Part shown: in pieces, positions 10,279 to 18,558 of the stretch | Position numbering within the stretch: position 1 is the stretch's first letter | How the letters are laid out: each line of letters starts with the position of its first letter | From: Azospirillum oryzae | GTDB taxonomy: Bacteria > Pseudomonadota > Alphaproteobacteria > Azospirillales > Azospirillaceae | Direction: 5' to 3' | Length of the DNA stretch: 64,000 nucleotides | Assembly (NCBI RefSeq): GCF_008364795.1 | Contig: NZ_VTTM01000001.1 | Span: forward strand, 1-64,000 | Program-made: the position numbers and the translations under genes | The notes under the pieces: model-generated | Told to the model about the DNA's origin: nothing | Databases searched by the model: none | The model's input: the letters and a program-made list of their open reading frames with translations, nothing else

Positions 10279-12342
10279 ATGCTGTCATTCTTCCGCTCGG
10301 ACGCTCCGAACGCCCCCATTTCCGGCAGTCCGGTCGGCAACCCGGCTGGCAAATCCGGTCCGGCAACGCCGGCGACCGCGCCGGCGGAAGCGCCGGTCCG
10401 CAGCCTGTGCCTGCCGGCCGCCCAGATCGGCGCCACGGCGCTGGAGGGGCTGGGCTTCGCCGCCGGCGCACCGGCGCTGGTCGTCGGCTTCGTGTCGCCG
10501 CATGTCGATTTCGCCGCCACCTCCCGCGCCCTGCGTTCCGCGCTGCCGCCGTCGACGCAACTGGTGCTGGTCTCCACCTCGGGCGAGCTGTGCGCGGCCG
10601 AAGGCCAGCCGCTCTACCGCAAGGCCGGCGACCGCTGGGACAGTGTGGTGCTGCAATCCTTCAGCCCGCGCCTGTTCGCCGGGGTCAGCGTCCACACGGT
10701 CCCGCTGCATTGTGACGACCTGCGCGCCGGCCGCCCGACCCGCGACGTGGCCGCAAGGGTGGAGGCGATCCGCGGCGAGCTTGACCGCATCCGCGTCCCC
10801 TTCGCCGTCGACAGCCACGACACGGTGGCGCTGACCTTCATCGACGGCCTGTCGGCCAGCGAAAGCTGGTTCATGGAGGCGGTCTACCGCTCCGGCCGTT
10901 TCCCCTGCCTGTTCATCGGCGGCTCGGCCGGCGGCAAGCTTGATTTCCGCAACACCCACCTGTTCGACGGCCAGCGCGTGCTGGAGAATTCGGCGGTGAC
11001 CATCTTCCTGAAGATGGCGCCCGGCATCCGCTACGGCATCTTCAAATCGCAGAATTTCCGCCCGACCCAGACGCGCTTCGCCGTGGTCGATGCCGACCCG
11101 ATGCGCCGCATCGTGCGCAGCGTGATCGACCGCGACAGCTTCGAGGTGGTGAGCTTCATCGACGCGCTGGCCAAATCCCTGCGCTGCAAGCCGCAGGACC
11201 TGCCGGGCAAACTCGCCAACAACACCTTCGCCGTCGAGATGGAGGGGGAGCTGTTCGTCCGCTCCATCTCCGGCTTCGATTTCGAGAAGGGCGAGGTCGG
11301 CTTCTACTGCGACGTCAATCCCGGCGATTCGCTGTGTCTGGTGGAGGCGACCGACTTCGTCCGCCAGACGGAGGACGACCTCGCGGCCTATCTGCGCGGC
11401 AAGCCGCGACCGGTGGGCGCCATCCTGAACGACTGCATCCTGCGCCGGCTGAACAACCCGGACCAGCTGTCGCGGGTCCATGCCTTCGACGGGCTGGCCG
11501 CCGCCGGCTTCTCCACCTTCGGCGAACTGCTGGGCATCAACATCAACCAGACCCTGTCGGCGCTGATGTTCTTCGAGGTGCCGCCCGGTACCGCCTTTGC
11601 CGACGACATGGTCGACCGCTTCCCGGTGCATTACGCCCGCTTCCAGAGCTACTTCATCGCCACCCGCTACAACCGGCTTGAACTGCTCAGCCGCATCCGC
11701 AACGCGGTGATCGAGCGGATGCACAGCTATCTCGACGCGCTGGTGACGCTGAACAGCGGCGTGCAGGAGACCGCCAGCTATGCCGCGCGCATCGGCGGTT
11801 CGATGTCGGCGATCGAGGCGACGCTGAACCGCCACGCCACCCTGTTCGACGGCCACGCCGACCGCAAGGAGGCACTGGTGCGCGAGTTCACCCAGCTCAA
11901 CACTGTGGTGAAGAGCATCGAGAAGGTGCTGGCGGTGATCGACGGCATCGCCAGCCAGACCAATCTGCTGGCGCTGAACGCCACCATCGAGGCGGCCCGT
12001 GCCGGAGAGGCGGGCAAGGGTTTTGCCGTGGTGGCGGCGGAAGTGCGCAAGCTGGCCAACGACACCAAGCAGACGCTGGGCGACACCCGCCGCGCCATCG
12101 ATCAGGTGGTGACCTCCGTCCGCTCCGTCGGCGGCCAGCTCGACGACACCAGCGCCCGCATGGATGAGGCCGCCTCCGCTTCGCAGGAGCTGCAGACCGA
12201 CATCCACGCGGTGATCGACGAGGTGGAAGGGGCACAGAAGGCCATCGAAGGCCGCCTGTCCGACATGAACGACCATGCCCGCCGCATGGAGGACATCAAC
12301 CATTACATCGGCTTCCTGAAGCAGCTCGACCGGGCGGGGTGA
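10279..12342 (+). CDS. FIST-domain soluble methyl-accepting chemotaxis protein
   Basis: A 687-aa protein with no transmembrane segment. The N-terminal 400 residues form FIST and FIST_C sensory domains ([54 protein letters not shown]), thought to bind small ligands such as amino acids. A short helical linker leads to the MCP signalling domain, whose hairpin tip is at about residues 552-590 ([20 protein letters not shown] and following). The fusion suggests a cytoplasmic chemoreceptor feeding CheA/CheW. ATG 10279 was preferred over 10237 because a GAGG site precedes it. It diverges from the thi operon, and no che genes are near. Confidence 0.93.
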   Translation: MLSFFRSDAPNAPISGSPVGNPAGKSGPATPATAPAEAPVRSLCLPAAQIGATALEGLGFAAGAPALVVGFVSPHVDFAATSRALRSALPPSTQLVLVSTSGELCAAEGQPLYRKAGDRWDSVVLQSFSPRLFAGVSVHTVPLHCDDLRAGRPTRDVAARVEAIRGELDRIRVPFAVDSHDTVALTFIDGLSASESWFMEAVYRSGRFPCLFIGGSAGGKLDFRNTHLFDGQRVLENSAVTIFLKMAPGIRYGIFKSQNFRPTQTRFAVVDADPMRRIVRSVIDRDSFEVVSFIDALAKSLRCKPQDLPGKLANNTFAVEMEGELFVRSISGFDFEKGEVGFYCDVNPGDSLCLVEATDFVRQTEDDLAAYLRGKPRPVGAILNDCILRRLNNPDQLSRVHAFDGLAAAGFSTFGELLGININQTLSALMFFEVPPGTAFADDMVDRFPVHYARFQSYFIATRYNRLELLSRIRNAVIERMHSYLDALVTLNSGVQETASYAARIGGSMSAIEATLNRHATLFDGHADRKEALVREFTQLNTVVKSIEKVLAVIDGIASQTNLLALNATIEAARAGEAGKGFAVVAAEVRKLANDTKQTLGDTRRAIDQVVTSVRSVGGQLDDTSARMDEAASASQELQTDIHAVIDEVEGAQKAIEGRLSDMNDHARRMEDINHYIGFLKQLDRAG

Positions 12343-12350
12343 GAGCACGC

Positions 12351-12374
12351 GCGGCGGGTGCCCCCACCCGCCGC
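12351..12374. terminator. stem-loop between convergent genes
   Basis: GCGGCGGGT (12351-12359) pairs with ACCCGCCGC (12366-12374) across a 6-nt loop, between the convergent FIST-MCP and mgtE genes. There is no T-run, so it may act as a weak or Rho-assisted terminator. Confidence 0.5.
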
Positions 12375-12380
12375 ACCCCC

Positions 12381-13835
12381 CTACAGCAGGAACACCGACG
12401 CCAGCCCCAGGAAGGCCAGGAAGCCGACGACGTCCGTCACCGTCGTCAGGAACACCGCGCTCGACACCGCCGGATCGACCCCCAGCTTTTCCAGCCCCAG
12501 CGGGATCAGGGCGCCGCTCAGGCCCGCCACCACCAGATTGATGATCATGGCGAGCCCGATGACGATGCCGATCAGCGGGCCGTACCAGACCAGCGCGATC
12601 AGACCGACCATCACGGCGAAGATGCCGCCGTTGATGAGGCCGACCAGCAGCTCCTTCCCCACCACGCGCAGCGCGTTGGCCGACGACAGGTCGTGCGTCG
12701 CCAGCGCGCGGACGACGACGGCCAGCGTCTGGGTGCCGGCATTGCCGCCCATCGAGGCGACGATCGGCATCAGCACCGCCAGCGCCACGATCTGCTCGAT
12801 GGTCGCCTCGAACAGCGAGATGACGCCCGACGCCAGGAAGGCGGTGGCGAGGTTGATGGTCAGCCAGCCGACGCGGCTGCGGGCGATGTCGGCGATGCCG
12901 CTGAACACGCCGGTGTCGCCCGACCCGCTCAGCTTGCGCAGGTCGTCCTCCGCCTCCTCGTCGATGATGCGGACGACGTCGTCGACGGTGATGACGCCGA
13001 TCAGCCGGCCGGCGGGGTCGATGACGGGTGCGGAGACCAGGGCGTATTGCCGGAACAGGTTCGCCACCTCCGCCCGCTCCATGGTGGCGGGGATGGCGTC
13101 GACCTCGCCGGTCACCAGATCGGCGATGCGCACGGCCCGGCGCTGGCGCAGCAGGCGCGACAGCGGCACCGCACCCACCACCCGGTGCATCGGGTCGACG
13201 ATGAAGATGTCGTAGAAATCCTCCGGCAGCGTGTCGGTCGCCGCACGGACGAAGTCGATGGTCTTGCCGACCGTCCAGAATTCCGGCACCGCGACCAGCT
13301 CGCGCTGCATCATGCGGCCGGCGCTGTCCTCGTCGTAGGTCAGGTTCTCCTGCACCAGGGCGCGTTCGGCGTCGGGCAGCTTCGCCAGGATCTGCGCCCG
13401 CGTCTCCGCGTCCAGATCCTCGATCAGTTCCACCGCGTCGTCGGTGTCGAGGTCGGCGACGGCGTCGGCCAGCTCCTGCGGCTCGAACCGTTCGATCAGC
13501 GCTTCGCGGAGATCGGGGTTCAGGTAGGACAGCACCTCGCCGTCCAGTTCGGCGGGGAGCAGGTCGATCAGGTCGGCGCGCTCGGTCGGCTCCGCCTGTT
13601 CGATCAGATCGGCGATGTCGGCGGCATGCAGCCCGTCCAGCCGCGCCAGCACGGCCTCACGTTCACGGGCGCGCAGCAGGCCGACGATCTCCTCCACGAA
13701 ATCGGGCTCGACGCCGTAGGGACGTTCGTCCTCCGCCTCGGGACCCGCATGGGGACGGCCGTGGGCGTGGGCTTGGCCGTGAGCGCGGGCGGCGACGTCC
13801 GGCCGCAGATCCGGCGTGTGGGGATCGGTGTGCAT
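12381..13835 (-). CDS. mgtE: magnesium transporter MgtE
   Basis: A 484-aa protein with the full MgtE layout. A His-rich N-terminus precedes the MgtE_N superhelical domain (about 50-165). Two CBS domains follow (about 165-290; FYDIFIVDP, VITVDDVVRIIDEEAEDD), then a C-terminal block of five membrane helices (about 315-484). The pore motif is in MPIVASMGGNAGTQTLAVVVRAL. Mg2+ bound between N and CBS domains is known to close the channel in this family. The location is the inner membrane. Start ATG 13835 has GGAGGG upstream. The extra His-rich leader (HGQAHAHGRPH) may bind metal. Confidence 0.94.
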   Translation of the reverse strand: MHTDPHTPDLRPDVAARAHGQAHAHGRPHAGPEAEDERPYGVEPDFVEEIVGLLRAREREAVLARLDGLHAADIADLIEQAEPTERADLIDLLPAELDGEVLSYLNPDLREALIERFEPQELADAVADLDTDDAVELIEDLDAETRAQILAKLPDAERALVQENLTYDEDSAGRMMQRELVAVPEFWTVGKTIDFVRAATDTLPEDFYDIFIVDPMHRVVGAVPLSRLLRQRRAVRIADLVTGEVDAIPATMERAEVANLFRQYALVSAPVIDPAGRLIGVITVDDVVRIIDEEAEDDLRKLSGSGDTGVFSGIADIARSRVGWLTINLATAFLASGVISLFEATIEQIVALAVLMPIVASMGGNAGTQTLAVVVRALATHDLSSANALRVVGKELLVGLINGGIFAVMVGLIALVWYGPLIGIVIGLAMIINLVVAGLSGALIPLGLEKLGVDPAVSSAVFLTTVTDVVGFLAFLGLASVFLL

Positions 13836-14215
13836 GCCGGCACCCTCCCTTCGACGATGCAACCCCGAATGCCGGACCCGGATACCCTCGGGACTCCGAC
13901 GGCATGGGAACGGCGGGACGGCTCCGCGACATCGGACGGGGCCGACGGCGTTTGGGGCCGGCGTTCGGGGTTTGCGGGTTGTGGAAGCCTTCCGGCCGGT
14001 GCCGGGAGCCGTCCGTCAAGGGACGGGACCGGTGACGGCGGAAGCGCCCCCGACATAGAGGCGCCGCCCCCGTTTGTCCAGCCCGGTTCGGCAGGAACCG
14101 GCGGCATCGGCCGCTTTTGCCACCATATCCTTGCACCGCCGCGATCCTTCATGCTCCCATGCATCTGCGCCGCAACCAAGGCGGCGCATGATGGGGAGAG
14201 GGACCGGACGCGCCG
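13836..14215. other. divergent intergenic region mgtE / STAS gene
   Basis: 380 bp with no gene. It is very GC-rich and contains GCCGGGAGCCGTCCGTC (14001-14017), a 17-bp sequence found again at 44767-44783 upstream of prkA. It presumably holds both divergent promoters, but I cannot place a convincing -35/-10 pair or an Mg2+ riboswitch. Confidence 0.4.
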
Positions 14216-14518
14216 ATGGAGTATGCCTTCACCACCGTCGGCGGTCGCGACGGCATCCTGCTGTCCGGCCGCTGCACCTACGAGGACGGCACCCGCTTCC
14301 ACGACATGCTGCGCGACTGGGACTTCGCGGCCAGCCCGGTGGTCCCGATCGACCTGCGCTTCGTCACCTTCATCGATTCCGCCGCCATCGGCATGATGTT
14401 CATCCTGGCGAACCGCTGCCGTGAAGCCGGCGGCCACATCGTCGCCAGCGGGGCCGCCCCGCACATCGTCCGCGCGCTGCGCCGCGCCACGCTGGACCGC
14501 TACATCGAGTTCCGCTGA
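14216..14518 (+). CDS. STAS-domain protein (anti-sigma factor antagonist-like)
   Basis: A 100-aa single STAS domain. The pattern PIDLRFVTFIDSAAIGMMFILANRC matches the loop of SpoIIAA/RsbV proteins in which a Ser is phosphorylated by an anti-sigma kinase (the Ser in FIDSAAIG). Such proteins switch sigma factors or other partners by partner exchange. No anti-sigma kinase or phosphatase gene is adjacent, so its partner is unknown. A GGGGAGAGGGA ribosome site lies upstream, and a strong terminator follows. Confidence 0.85.
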   Translation: MEYAFTTVGGRDGILLSGRCTYEDGTRFHDMLRDWDFAASPVVPIDLRFVTFIDSAAIGMMFILANRCREAGGHIVASGAAPHIVRALRRATLDRYIEFR

Positions 14519-14537
14519 AAACGCCAATTCTGGAAAC

Positions 14538-14575
14538 GACGAAGGGCGGTGCCGCACCGTGCACCGCCCTTCGTC
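14538..14575. terminator. strong stem-loop terminator
   Basis: A perfect 15-bp stem (14538-14552 with 14561-14575, starting GACGAAGGGCGGTGC) with an 8-nt loop, between the STAS gene and the convergent small membrane protein gene. The T content downstream is low. Confidence 0.65.
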
Positions 14576-14596
14576 ACGCTTGGCCCTGAAAGCCGA

Positions 14597-14917
14597 TCAG
14601 GTCGGGTTCGGAACCGCGGAAGCCGCGTCGACGCCGAGCTTGGCGCGGGCGAGGCTGTTCAGCGCCTCGGTATCGGCGAAGACATAACCCTTCTCAATCA
14701 GCTTCGACGTGTAGTGCTTGTTGTAGAGAAAGGCGGCGATGATGCCGGAAATGCCGCCGGTGAAGATAGCCAGCAGCATCAGAAGAAGCCCCATCCCCCA
14801 GTCGCCGCGGAACAGGGCCGGGAAACCGCCGAAGAACAGGGTGGTCCAGCTGAACCCGACCAGACCCTTCTTGAGCAGCCCCGTCTGCGGGTGCTTCATC
14901 ATCACAACAGTCGCCAT
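14597..14917 (-). CDS. small inner-membrane hypothetical protein
   Basis: A 106-aa product. The N-terminal MKHPQTGLLKKGLVGFSWTT is followed by two hydrophobic stretches (FFGGFPALF and LLLMLLAIFTGGISGIIAAF), then NKHYTSKLIEKGYVFAD. This layout resembles small two-helix membrane proteins of the DUF2628/HrgC type found near host-interaction genes, but I do not assign a function. Start ATG 14917 is preceded by GGGGGA. It is monocistronic. Confidence 0.7.
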   Translation of the reverse strand: MATVVMMKHPQTGLLKKGLVGFSWTTLFFGGFPALFRGDWGMGLLLMLLAIFTGGISGIIAAFLYNKHYTSKLIEKGYVFADTEALNSLARAKLGVDAASAVPNPT

Positions 14918-15291
14918 AAAATCCCCCGTCGCATCCACAGGTCAAATGGTCTGGCACAACGCCACCCATTCCACCATTCGCAGACCAGGATAGTACCTCT
15001 TTCGATTGGCGACAAGAGATGCGCACGTGAATTCACAGGAAATTGTTTTCAGTCCACATCATACAACGTGGAATATTTTCATTTTTATTATCGAATACGA
15101 TATCAAATACTGTTGTGCCTTGAGAATATCCGGCCACCTGCGGCCGGCACCGAACGCCCTGAATGCGACGAGAGAGGCACCTCGAAACGCCCCGCCCCTG
15201 CCCCGGAAGGTGACTTCCGATGCTCCGTTGACCGTCCTTGTCATGAAAACGCGACACTGACGTTTGCCTCCCGCTCACCAAAGGAGTCGCA
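14918..15291. other. AT-rich intergenic region
   Basis: 374 bp without a gene. The segment 15035-15125 is strikingly AT-rich for this chromosome and contains ATTGTTTTCAG and TATCGAATACGATATC, which may be promoter or nucleoid-protein binding DNA. The PAP2 gene ribosome site AAAGGAG sits at its right edge. Confidence 0.4.
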
Positions 15292-16005
15292 GTGGAGTAC
15301 CTGCATCGTCTCGACCAGTCGCTGCTGTTGTGGCTGAACCAGTTCGCAGGACACAGCGCGGCGTTGGACATGGCGGTGCGTGGGATCGCCAACATCTATC
15401 TGATCAAGCTGGGGCTGTTCAGCGCCGCCCTCTGGTGGCTGTGGTTCCGGCGGGAGGAGACGGAGGCCGGGCGCCGGCTGGTGGTGGACGCCATCGCCGC
15501 AGTGGTGCTGGCGGTGGCCATGTCCATCCTGATCCAGGCGGTGATGCCGGCCCTGCCGCGCCCGCTGCATGACGCCGGTCTCCCCTTCGTCCCGCCGATC
15601 GGCCAGAGCCGCGACGCCCTGAAGAACTGGAGTTCCTTCCCCAGCGACAACGCCGCCCTGGGCTTCGCGCTGGCCGCCACCTTCCTCCGCGCCTCGCGTC
15701 CGTGGGGGCTGCTGGCCTGCCTGTGGGCGGCGGTGGTGATCGCGCTGCCGCGGGTCTATCTGGGCCTGCATTATCCGGGCGACGTCATCGGCGGCGCCCT
15801 GATCGGCATGCTGAGCGCCTTCGCCGTCGCCCGGCTGCTGCCGATGGGCGGCGTCCACCGGCTGGTCGCCTGGGTCGAGGAACACTGGCGCCCCTGGTTC
15901 TACAGCGCCGCTTTCCTGGTGATCTACGAGATGATGGTGCTGTTCGAGGATGCCCGCCGCGCCGCCGGGGGAGCGTTTAAGCTGCTGCACGCACTGGCGG
16001 GGTAA
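15292..16005 (+). CDS. PAP2-superfamily phosphatase-like membrane protein
   Basis: A 237-aa protein with about five or six membrane helices. The PAP2 signature is split into a first block (PALPRP), a second block (SSFPSDNAALGF) and a third block (RVYLGLHYPGDVIGG). The third block has the conserved Arg, His and Asp. In the second block the usual His (PSGH or PSDH) is replaced by Asn, which may change or remove activity. Family members dephosphorylate undecaprenyl-PP or phosphatidic acid. The GTG start has an AAAGGAG site. A C-terminal extra helix (residues ~200-230) follows the catalytic part. Confidence 0.85.
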   Translation: MEYLHRLDQSLLLWLNQFAGHSAALDMAVRGIANIYLIKLGLFSAALWWLWFRREETEAGRRLVVDAIAAVVLAVAMSILIQAVMPALPRPLHDAGLPFVPPIGQSRDALKNWSSFPSDNAALGFALAATFLRASRPWGLLACLWAAVVIALPRVYLGLHYPGDVIGGALIGMLSAFAVARLLPMGGVHRLVAWVEEHWRPWFYSAAFLVIYEMMVLFEDARRAAGGAFKLLHALAG

Positions 16006-16032
16006 GGCCCGGACACTCAAATCCCAGATACG

Positions 16033-16064
16033 AAAAAGCCCGCTCGGTCTTGCGACCAGCGGGC
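16033..16064 (-). terminator. ancestral tRNA-Leu terminator (left copy)
   Basis: On the minus strand GCCCGCT-GGTC pairs with GACC-AGCGGGC, followed by TTTTT. The same 18-bp block starts at 31753 behind the intact tRNA-Leu, so this copy is the original terminator of that tRNA, separated from it by the island. It can also stop the rightward PAP2 message. Confidence 0.8.
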
Positions 16065-16109
16065 CTTTCGGTGTTCCCGTATCCCCGGGATGGTCCCATC
16101 TGCATGGGA

Positions 16110-16134
16110 GAGTGGTGCGGTCGAGAAGACTCGA
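16110..16134. repeat. attL: tRNA-Leu 3' end copy
   Basis: These 25 bp are identical to 31811-31835 and cover the acceptor-stem 3' side, CCA and part of the T arm of tRNA-Leu on the minus strand. The rest of the tRNA is absent here, as expected for the distal attachment site after tRNA-targeted integration. Confidence 0.88.
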
Positions 16135-16240
16135 TTTTCGACTTCTCCACCACACACCTACAATTCTCGTTTTATATCAAATAGATAGATCAGACCATAG
16201 CGTTTGCATGAGCACGTGTGTGTGAGGATCAGAGGGTAGA

Positions 16241-16253
16241 TTTGTGTGATGGT
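16241..16253. promoter_or_regulatory. candidate integrase arm-binding site (left)
   Basis: TTTGTGTGATGGT is identical to 31732-31744 at the opposite end of the island, in the same orientation. A further TGTGTGA lies nearby at both ends. Paired short repeats flanking the two att cores are typical of arm sites for tyrosine integrases. Confidence 0.6.
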
Positions 16254-16254
16254 G

Positions 16255-16383
16255 TTACGCCATATTCGAATTTAGGCGCTCGATAACAACGCCTCTCTTG
16301 CGCATGTGTAGCTCCATCTCCCGCGACTCGGAAAGACCCAGCGCCTTAGAGATACTGGACATAGACCACGTGGTATGATTCAA
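16255..16383 (-). pseudogene. possible gene remnant or tiny ORF
   Basis: A 42-codon minus-strand frame from TTG 16383, with an inner ATG (16353), encodes SISKALGLSESREMELHMRK and beyond, which looks like a helix-turn-helix fragment. No clear ribosome site is present, and an in-frame stop lies just upstream. It may be the 3' remnant of a regulator left at the island edge. Confidence 0.3.
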
Positions 16384-16398
16384 TGGCGGGGATTAGGG

Positions 16399-16680
16399 GG
16401 CAACCGTCGCCTAGTCTCAGCTACCTATCCATCCGGGTTCAGCGGTTGGGATAGGACCGGCAGTGGGAGCGAACATGCTCCACTCTGCCTTTTCGGAAGC
16501 GGATGTAGGAAATAACCGACACCGCTTTCGGCCAAGTGCAAACTACTCTCATGTCTATGTCCTCCTCACGGGTGCTGGGCGCAATGCCCAGCTCTCGGAG
16601 CGCCCCATGCGCCCCGGGCCGCATCAGGGCTTTGGGGGCTTGAGGATGGACGGCGACACTCAAGAAGAGCGACGGTTGCC
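16399..16680. repeat. 282-bp segment bounded by 12-bp inverted repeats
   Basis: GGCAACCGTCGC (16399-16410) and its exact complement GCGACGGTTGCC (16669-16680) bound a segment with internal hairpins (CCTATCC/GGATAGG; GCTGGGC/GCCCAGC). No convincing gene lies inside: an 83-codon minus-strand frame exists but has no recognisable motif. It could be a small non-autonomous element or a structured RNA. Confidence 0.4.
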
Positions 16681-16743
16681 TTAAGACCAAAATACCGGAT
16701 GGCGCGACGCTGTCAACGTTTCCACGTTGCGCACCTCAACTTT

Positions 16744-16799
16744 TTTTCCACAGGCGCAAGCCACCGCCTGCGGAAAACCATTGACATCTGTGGACAGAT
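16744..16799 (+). promoter_or_regulatory. operator-like palindromes upstream of the 168-aa gene
   Basis: TTTTCC-A-CAGGCG and CGCCTG-C-GGAAAA form 13-bp arms with one mismatch (16744-16777). Immediately after, TTGACA (16781-16786) overlaps the palindrome ATCTGTGGACAGAT (16786-16799). A good -10 is not evident at the right distance, so this is a candidate regulated promoter only. Confidence 0.4.
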
Positions 16800-16856
16800 C
16801 AACCTGCACGTCGTAAGGTGCAACACCTGCTATGCTACTGGAGATCTGCCTCAGCC

Positions 16857-17363
16857 ATGAGCAACAAACTCAGAGACTTTATCGCGACACGACGTACTGA
16901 GATTATGGCTTCAATCGCAGCTCTAGAAGCCGAATTGCGTCAACTGGCTGTCGCAGAAGCGGCAATTCAAGGCTATGAGAATGATAGCCCCTCTCAATTA
17001 GAAAGCGCCTTGCAGCAGCCTATTGAAGCTGATGATCTGCTACCTAGTGAGGCTAAACCTACCCCACTTACCAGCCTCACCATCAAAGACATGATAAAGT
17101 TGGTTCTGACAGAACATCCAGAGGGCGGGGAGAGCGGGGATATTACGGCCTGGATCAGAGACCGATTTGCAGTCGACGTTCCGCGTACCAGTATGTCGCC
17201 TCAGTTAAGCCGCCTCAAAGCAGCTGGAGAGCTTAGACTCAATGATAGGACTTGGACTATTGCACGTGATGCCCAGCATACACCATCCAGCGACGTCGAT
17301 GCCGAGCACGGCGAAGATAATACCGCCACACCACTTAAATCTCACCAAGACTTATTTGCGTGA
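16857..17363 (+). CDS. hypothetical protein, coiled coil plus winged-helix-like domain
   Basis: A 168-aa product from ATG 16857; an upstream in-frame GTG at 16818 lacks a ribosome site. Residues 1-50 (KLRDFIATRRTEIMASIAAL and following) are predicted coiled coil. Residues about 80-145 (LTIKDMIKLVLTEHP, SGDITAWIRDRF, PQLSRLKAAGELRLNDRTW) have the helix-helix-wing pattern of a winged-helix domain. It is probably a DNA-binding protein of the island. Codon use is more AT-rich than in the chromosome. I do not recognise a named family. Confidence 0.65.
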   Translation: MSNKLRDFIATRRTEIMASIAALEAELRQLAVAEAAIQGYENDSPSQLESALQQPIEADDLLPSEAKPTPLTSLTIKDMIKLVLTEHPEGGESGDITAWIRDRFAVDVPRTSMSPQLSRLKAAGELRLNDRTWTIARDAQHTPSSDVDAEHGEDNTATPLKSHQDLFA

Positions 17364-17666
17364 TTACCGTCAGACTCCTCGGGAATCACTGTGGAGTCAT
17401 GGCGGACTCCAGATGGAGTCCGGAGTTATTTACTATGGAGTCCGCGAAATTCTTCTTCAAGTGATATTGATAACCCACCGTCGATACTATGAAGTTCTCC
17501 AGTGGACAGCTTCTGATCCCCGGCCCAGCCTTCGGGAGGAGTCAGGGAACAAACTTGACAGGTCTTCTAATGCGCTGACCGTAGCTGGACTGACACGGGG
17601 AGCATCTGTCACGCCAAGGGCGCAACAAAAACGGATAGAAACCACATACTCTACAGGCTTAGGTAG
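17364..17666. repeat. intergenic region with 22-bp-spaced GGAGTC repeats
   Basis: No credible gene. Direct copies of TGGAGTC start at 17392, 17414 and 17436, exactly 22 bp apart. Inverted copies GACTCC lie at 17373 and 17405. The regular two-helical-turn spacing suggests a protein-binding array, similar to plasmid iterons or a multi-site operator. The region lies between a probable DNA-binding protein gene and a convergent resolvase gene. Confidence 0.5.
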
Positions 17667-18224
17667 TTATCTATCGCTGCGTAGCAGCCGGTAGACGCTT
17701 GCGCGCGATACACCCGTTTCCTCAATAATCTCGGGGACAGACCTCCCAGCGGCTTTCAGTTCCCGCACATTATCGCCGTGAGCCTGCGCCGTCGGCTTCC
17801 GCCCCTTGTACTTCCCTTCGGCTTTGGCTTTCGCGATGCCTTCGCGCTGGCGTTCCAACATGATCGCTCGCTCGAACTCGGCCACGCCGCCTAGCATCGT
17901 CAGCATGAGCTTGCCCGTGGGCGTGCTGGTATCAACTCCCATGTTGAGGATGCGCAGCCCAGCGCCCTTGGCCTCGATTCGCTCGACCAGCGTTAGCAGA
18001 TGCGCCACAGACCGCGCGAGTCGATCTAGGCGCGTAACGACCAAACAGTCGCCCTCGCGCAGGTAATCTAAAGCTGCCTCCAACTGGGCGCGCTTCGCTG
18101 CGTCAACCGAGGACACTTGCTCGCTGAACAGCTTCTCCACCCCCGCGGCCGAAAGGTCGCGGTGCTGAGCTTCAAGCCCTGCCTCTTGTTCCGCCGTGCT
18201 GGTGCGCGCGTAACCGATCAACAT
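17667..18224 (-). CDS. serine recombinase (resolvase/invertase family)
   Basis: A 185-aa small serine recombinase. The catalytic Ser is in GYARTSTAEQ (Ser-9), with conserved Arg residues in LVVTRLDRLARS and the E-helix region GGVAEFERAIMLERQREGI. The C-terminal helix-turn-helix ends EIIEETGVSRASVYRLLRSD. Length matches Tn3-type resolvases and DNA invertases. Start ATG 18224 follows GGGGCAGG. A promoter flanked by inverted TGTGAGACAG boxes lies directly upstream and could be its own res site. No transposase is present, so it may resolve multimers or act in the island's own excision. Confidence 0.93.
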   Translation of the reverse strand: MLIGYARTSTAEQEAGLEAQHRDLSAAGVEKLFSEQVSSVDAAKRAQLEAALDYLREGDCLVVTRLDRLARSVAHLLTLVERIEAKGAGLRILNMGVDTSTPTGKLMLTMLGGVAEFERAIMLERQREGIAKAKAEGKYKGRKPTAQAHGDNVRELKAAGRSVPEIIEETGVSRASVYRLLRSDR

Positions 18225-18240
18225 GCGCCTGCCCCGTTTT

Positions 18241-18310
18241 CTGTCTCACAGAGTTCTTAGACGTTCTACCCTTTAGGTCTCAGAAATTCAAACCCATTTG
18301 TGTGAGACAG
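18241..18310 (-). promoter_or_regulatory. resolvase promoter within inverted boxes (res-like site)
   Basis: CTGTCTCACA (18241-18250) and its exact complement TGTGAGACAG (18301-18310) flank a minus-strand promoter with -35 TTGAAT (18286-18291), a 17-bp spacer and -10 TAGAAC (18263-18268). Two related GTGAGAC/TGAGAC sequences follow at about 18334 and 18364. The layout suggests recombinase binding sites that also repress its gene. Confidence 0.55.
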
Positions 18311-18383
18311 GCAAACCTAGGCTTTGCCGTCAGCGTGAGACATCCCAAGCCCGCAGGCCTCATTGAGACGGCTGAGAGGCCTG

Positions 18384-18558
18384 TTAGGTACGAAAAGATC
18401 CCTTTCCGTACCTAAAGGACCAAAGCCCCGCAAAGCCGTTCCAAAAGCTTTGCAAAGCCCAGAAAGCCAACGTTTCCGCGTTGTTCAGCCTCCTTTACCG
18501 CAAATTCTCGCAAAGCTCCGCCTCGGGAAACAGCCTAATCCGCAAAGCCCTGCAAAGC
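18384..18558. repeat. hairpin followed by iteron-like CAAAGC array
   Basis: TTAGGTACG/CGTACCTAA (18384-18392, 18407-18415) forms a hairpin. After it, CAAAGC occurs in direct orientation at 18421, 18431, 18453, 18511, 18543 and 18553, with inverse GCTTTG copies at 18446 and upstream. Several spacings are near multiples of one helical turn (10, 22, 32, 10). It could be an iteron cluster of an origin or partition site, but no Rep or Par gene is nearby. Confidence 0.45.

Noticed and set aside
10285..12348. 687-codon minus-strand frame opposite the FIST-MCP gene
   Set aside because: It is a high-GC shadow frame. The plus strand encodes unmistakable FIST and MCP motifs.
12339..14396. 685-codon plus-strand frame across mgtE
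   Set aside because: It is antisense to mgtE and of biased composition (Gln/His/Arg/Asp). The minus strand matches MgtE over its full length.
16439..16690. 83-codon minus-strand frame at the island left end
   Set aside because: It falls inside the segment bounded by inverted repeats, lacks a ribosome site, and shows no family motif or coding-type codon bias.
17242..17694. 150-codon plus-strand frame downstream of the 168-aa gene
   Set aside because: It overlaps the real gene in another frame and runs through the GGAGTC repeat array. There is no ribosome site at its start.
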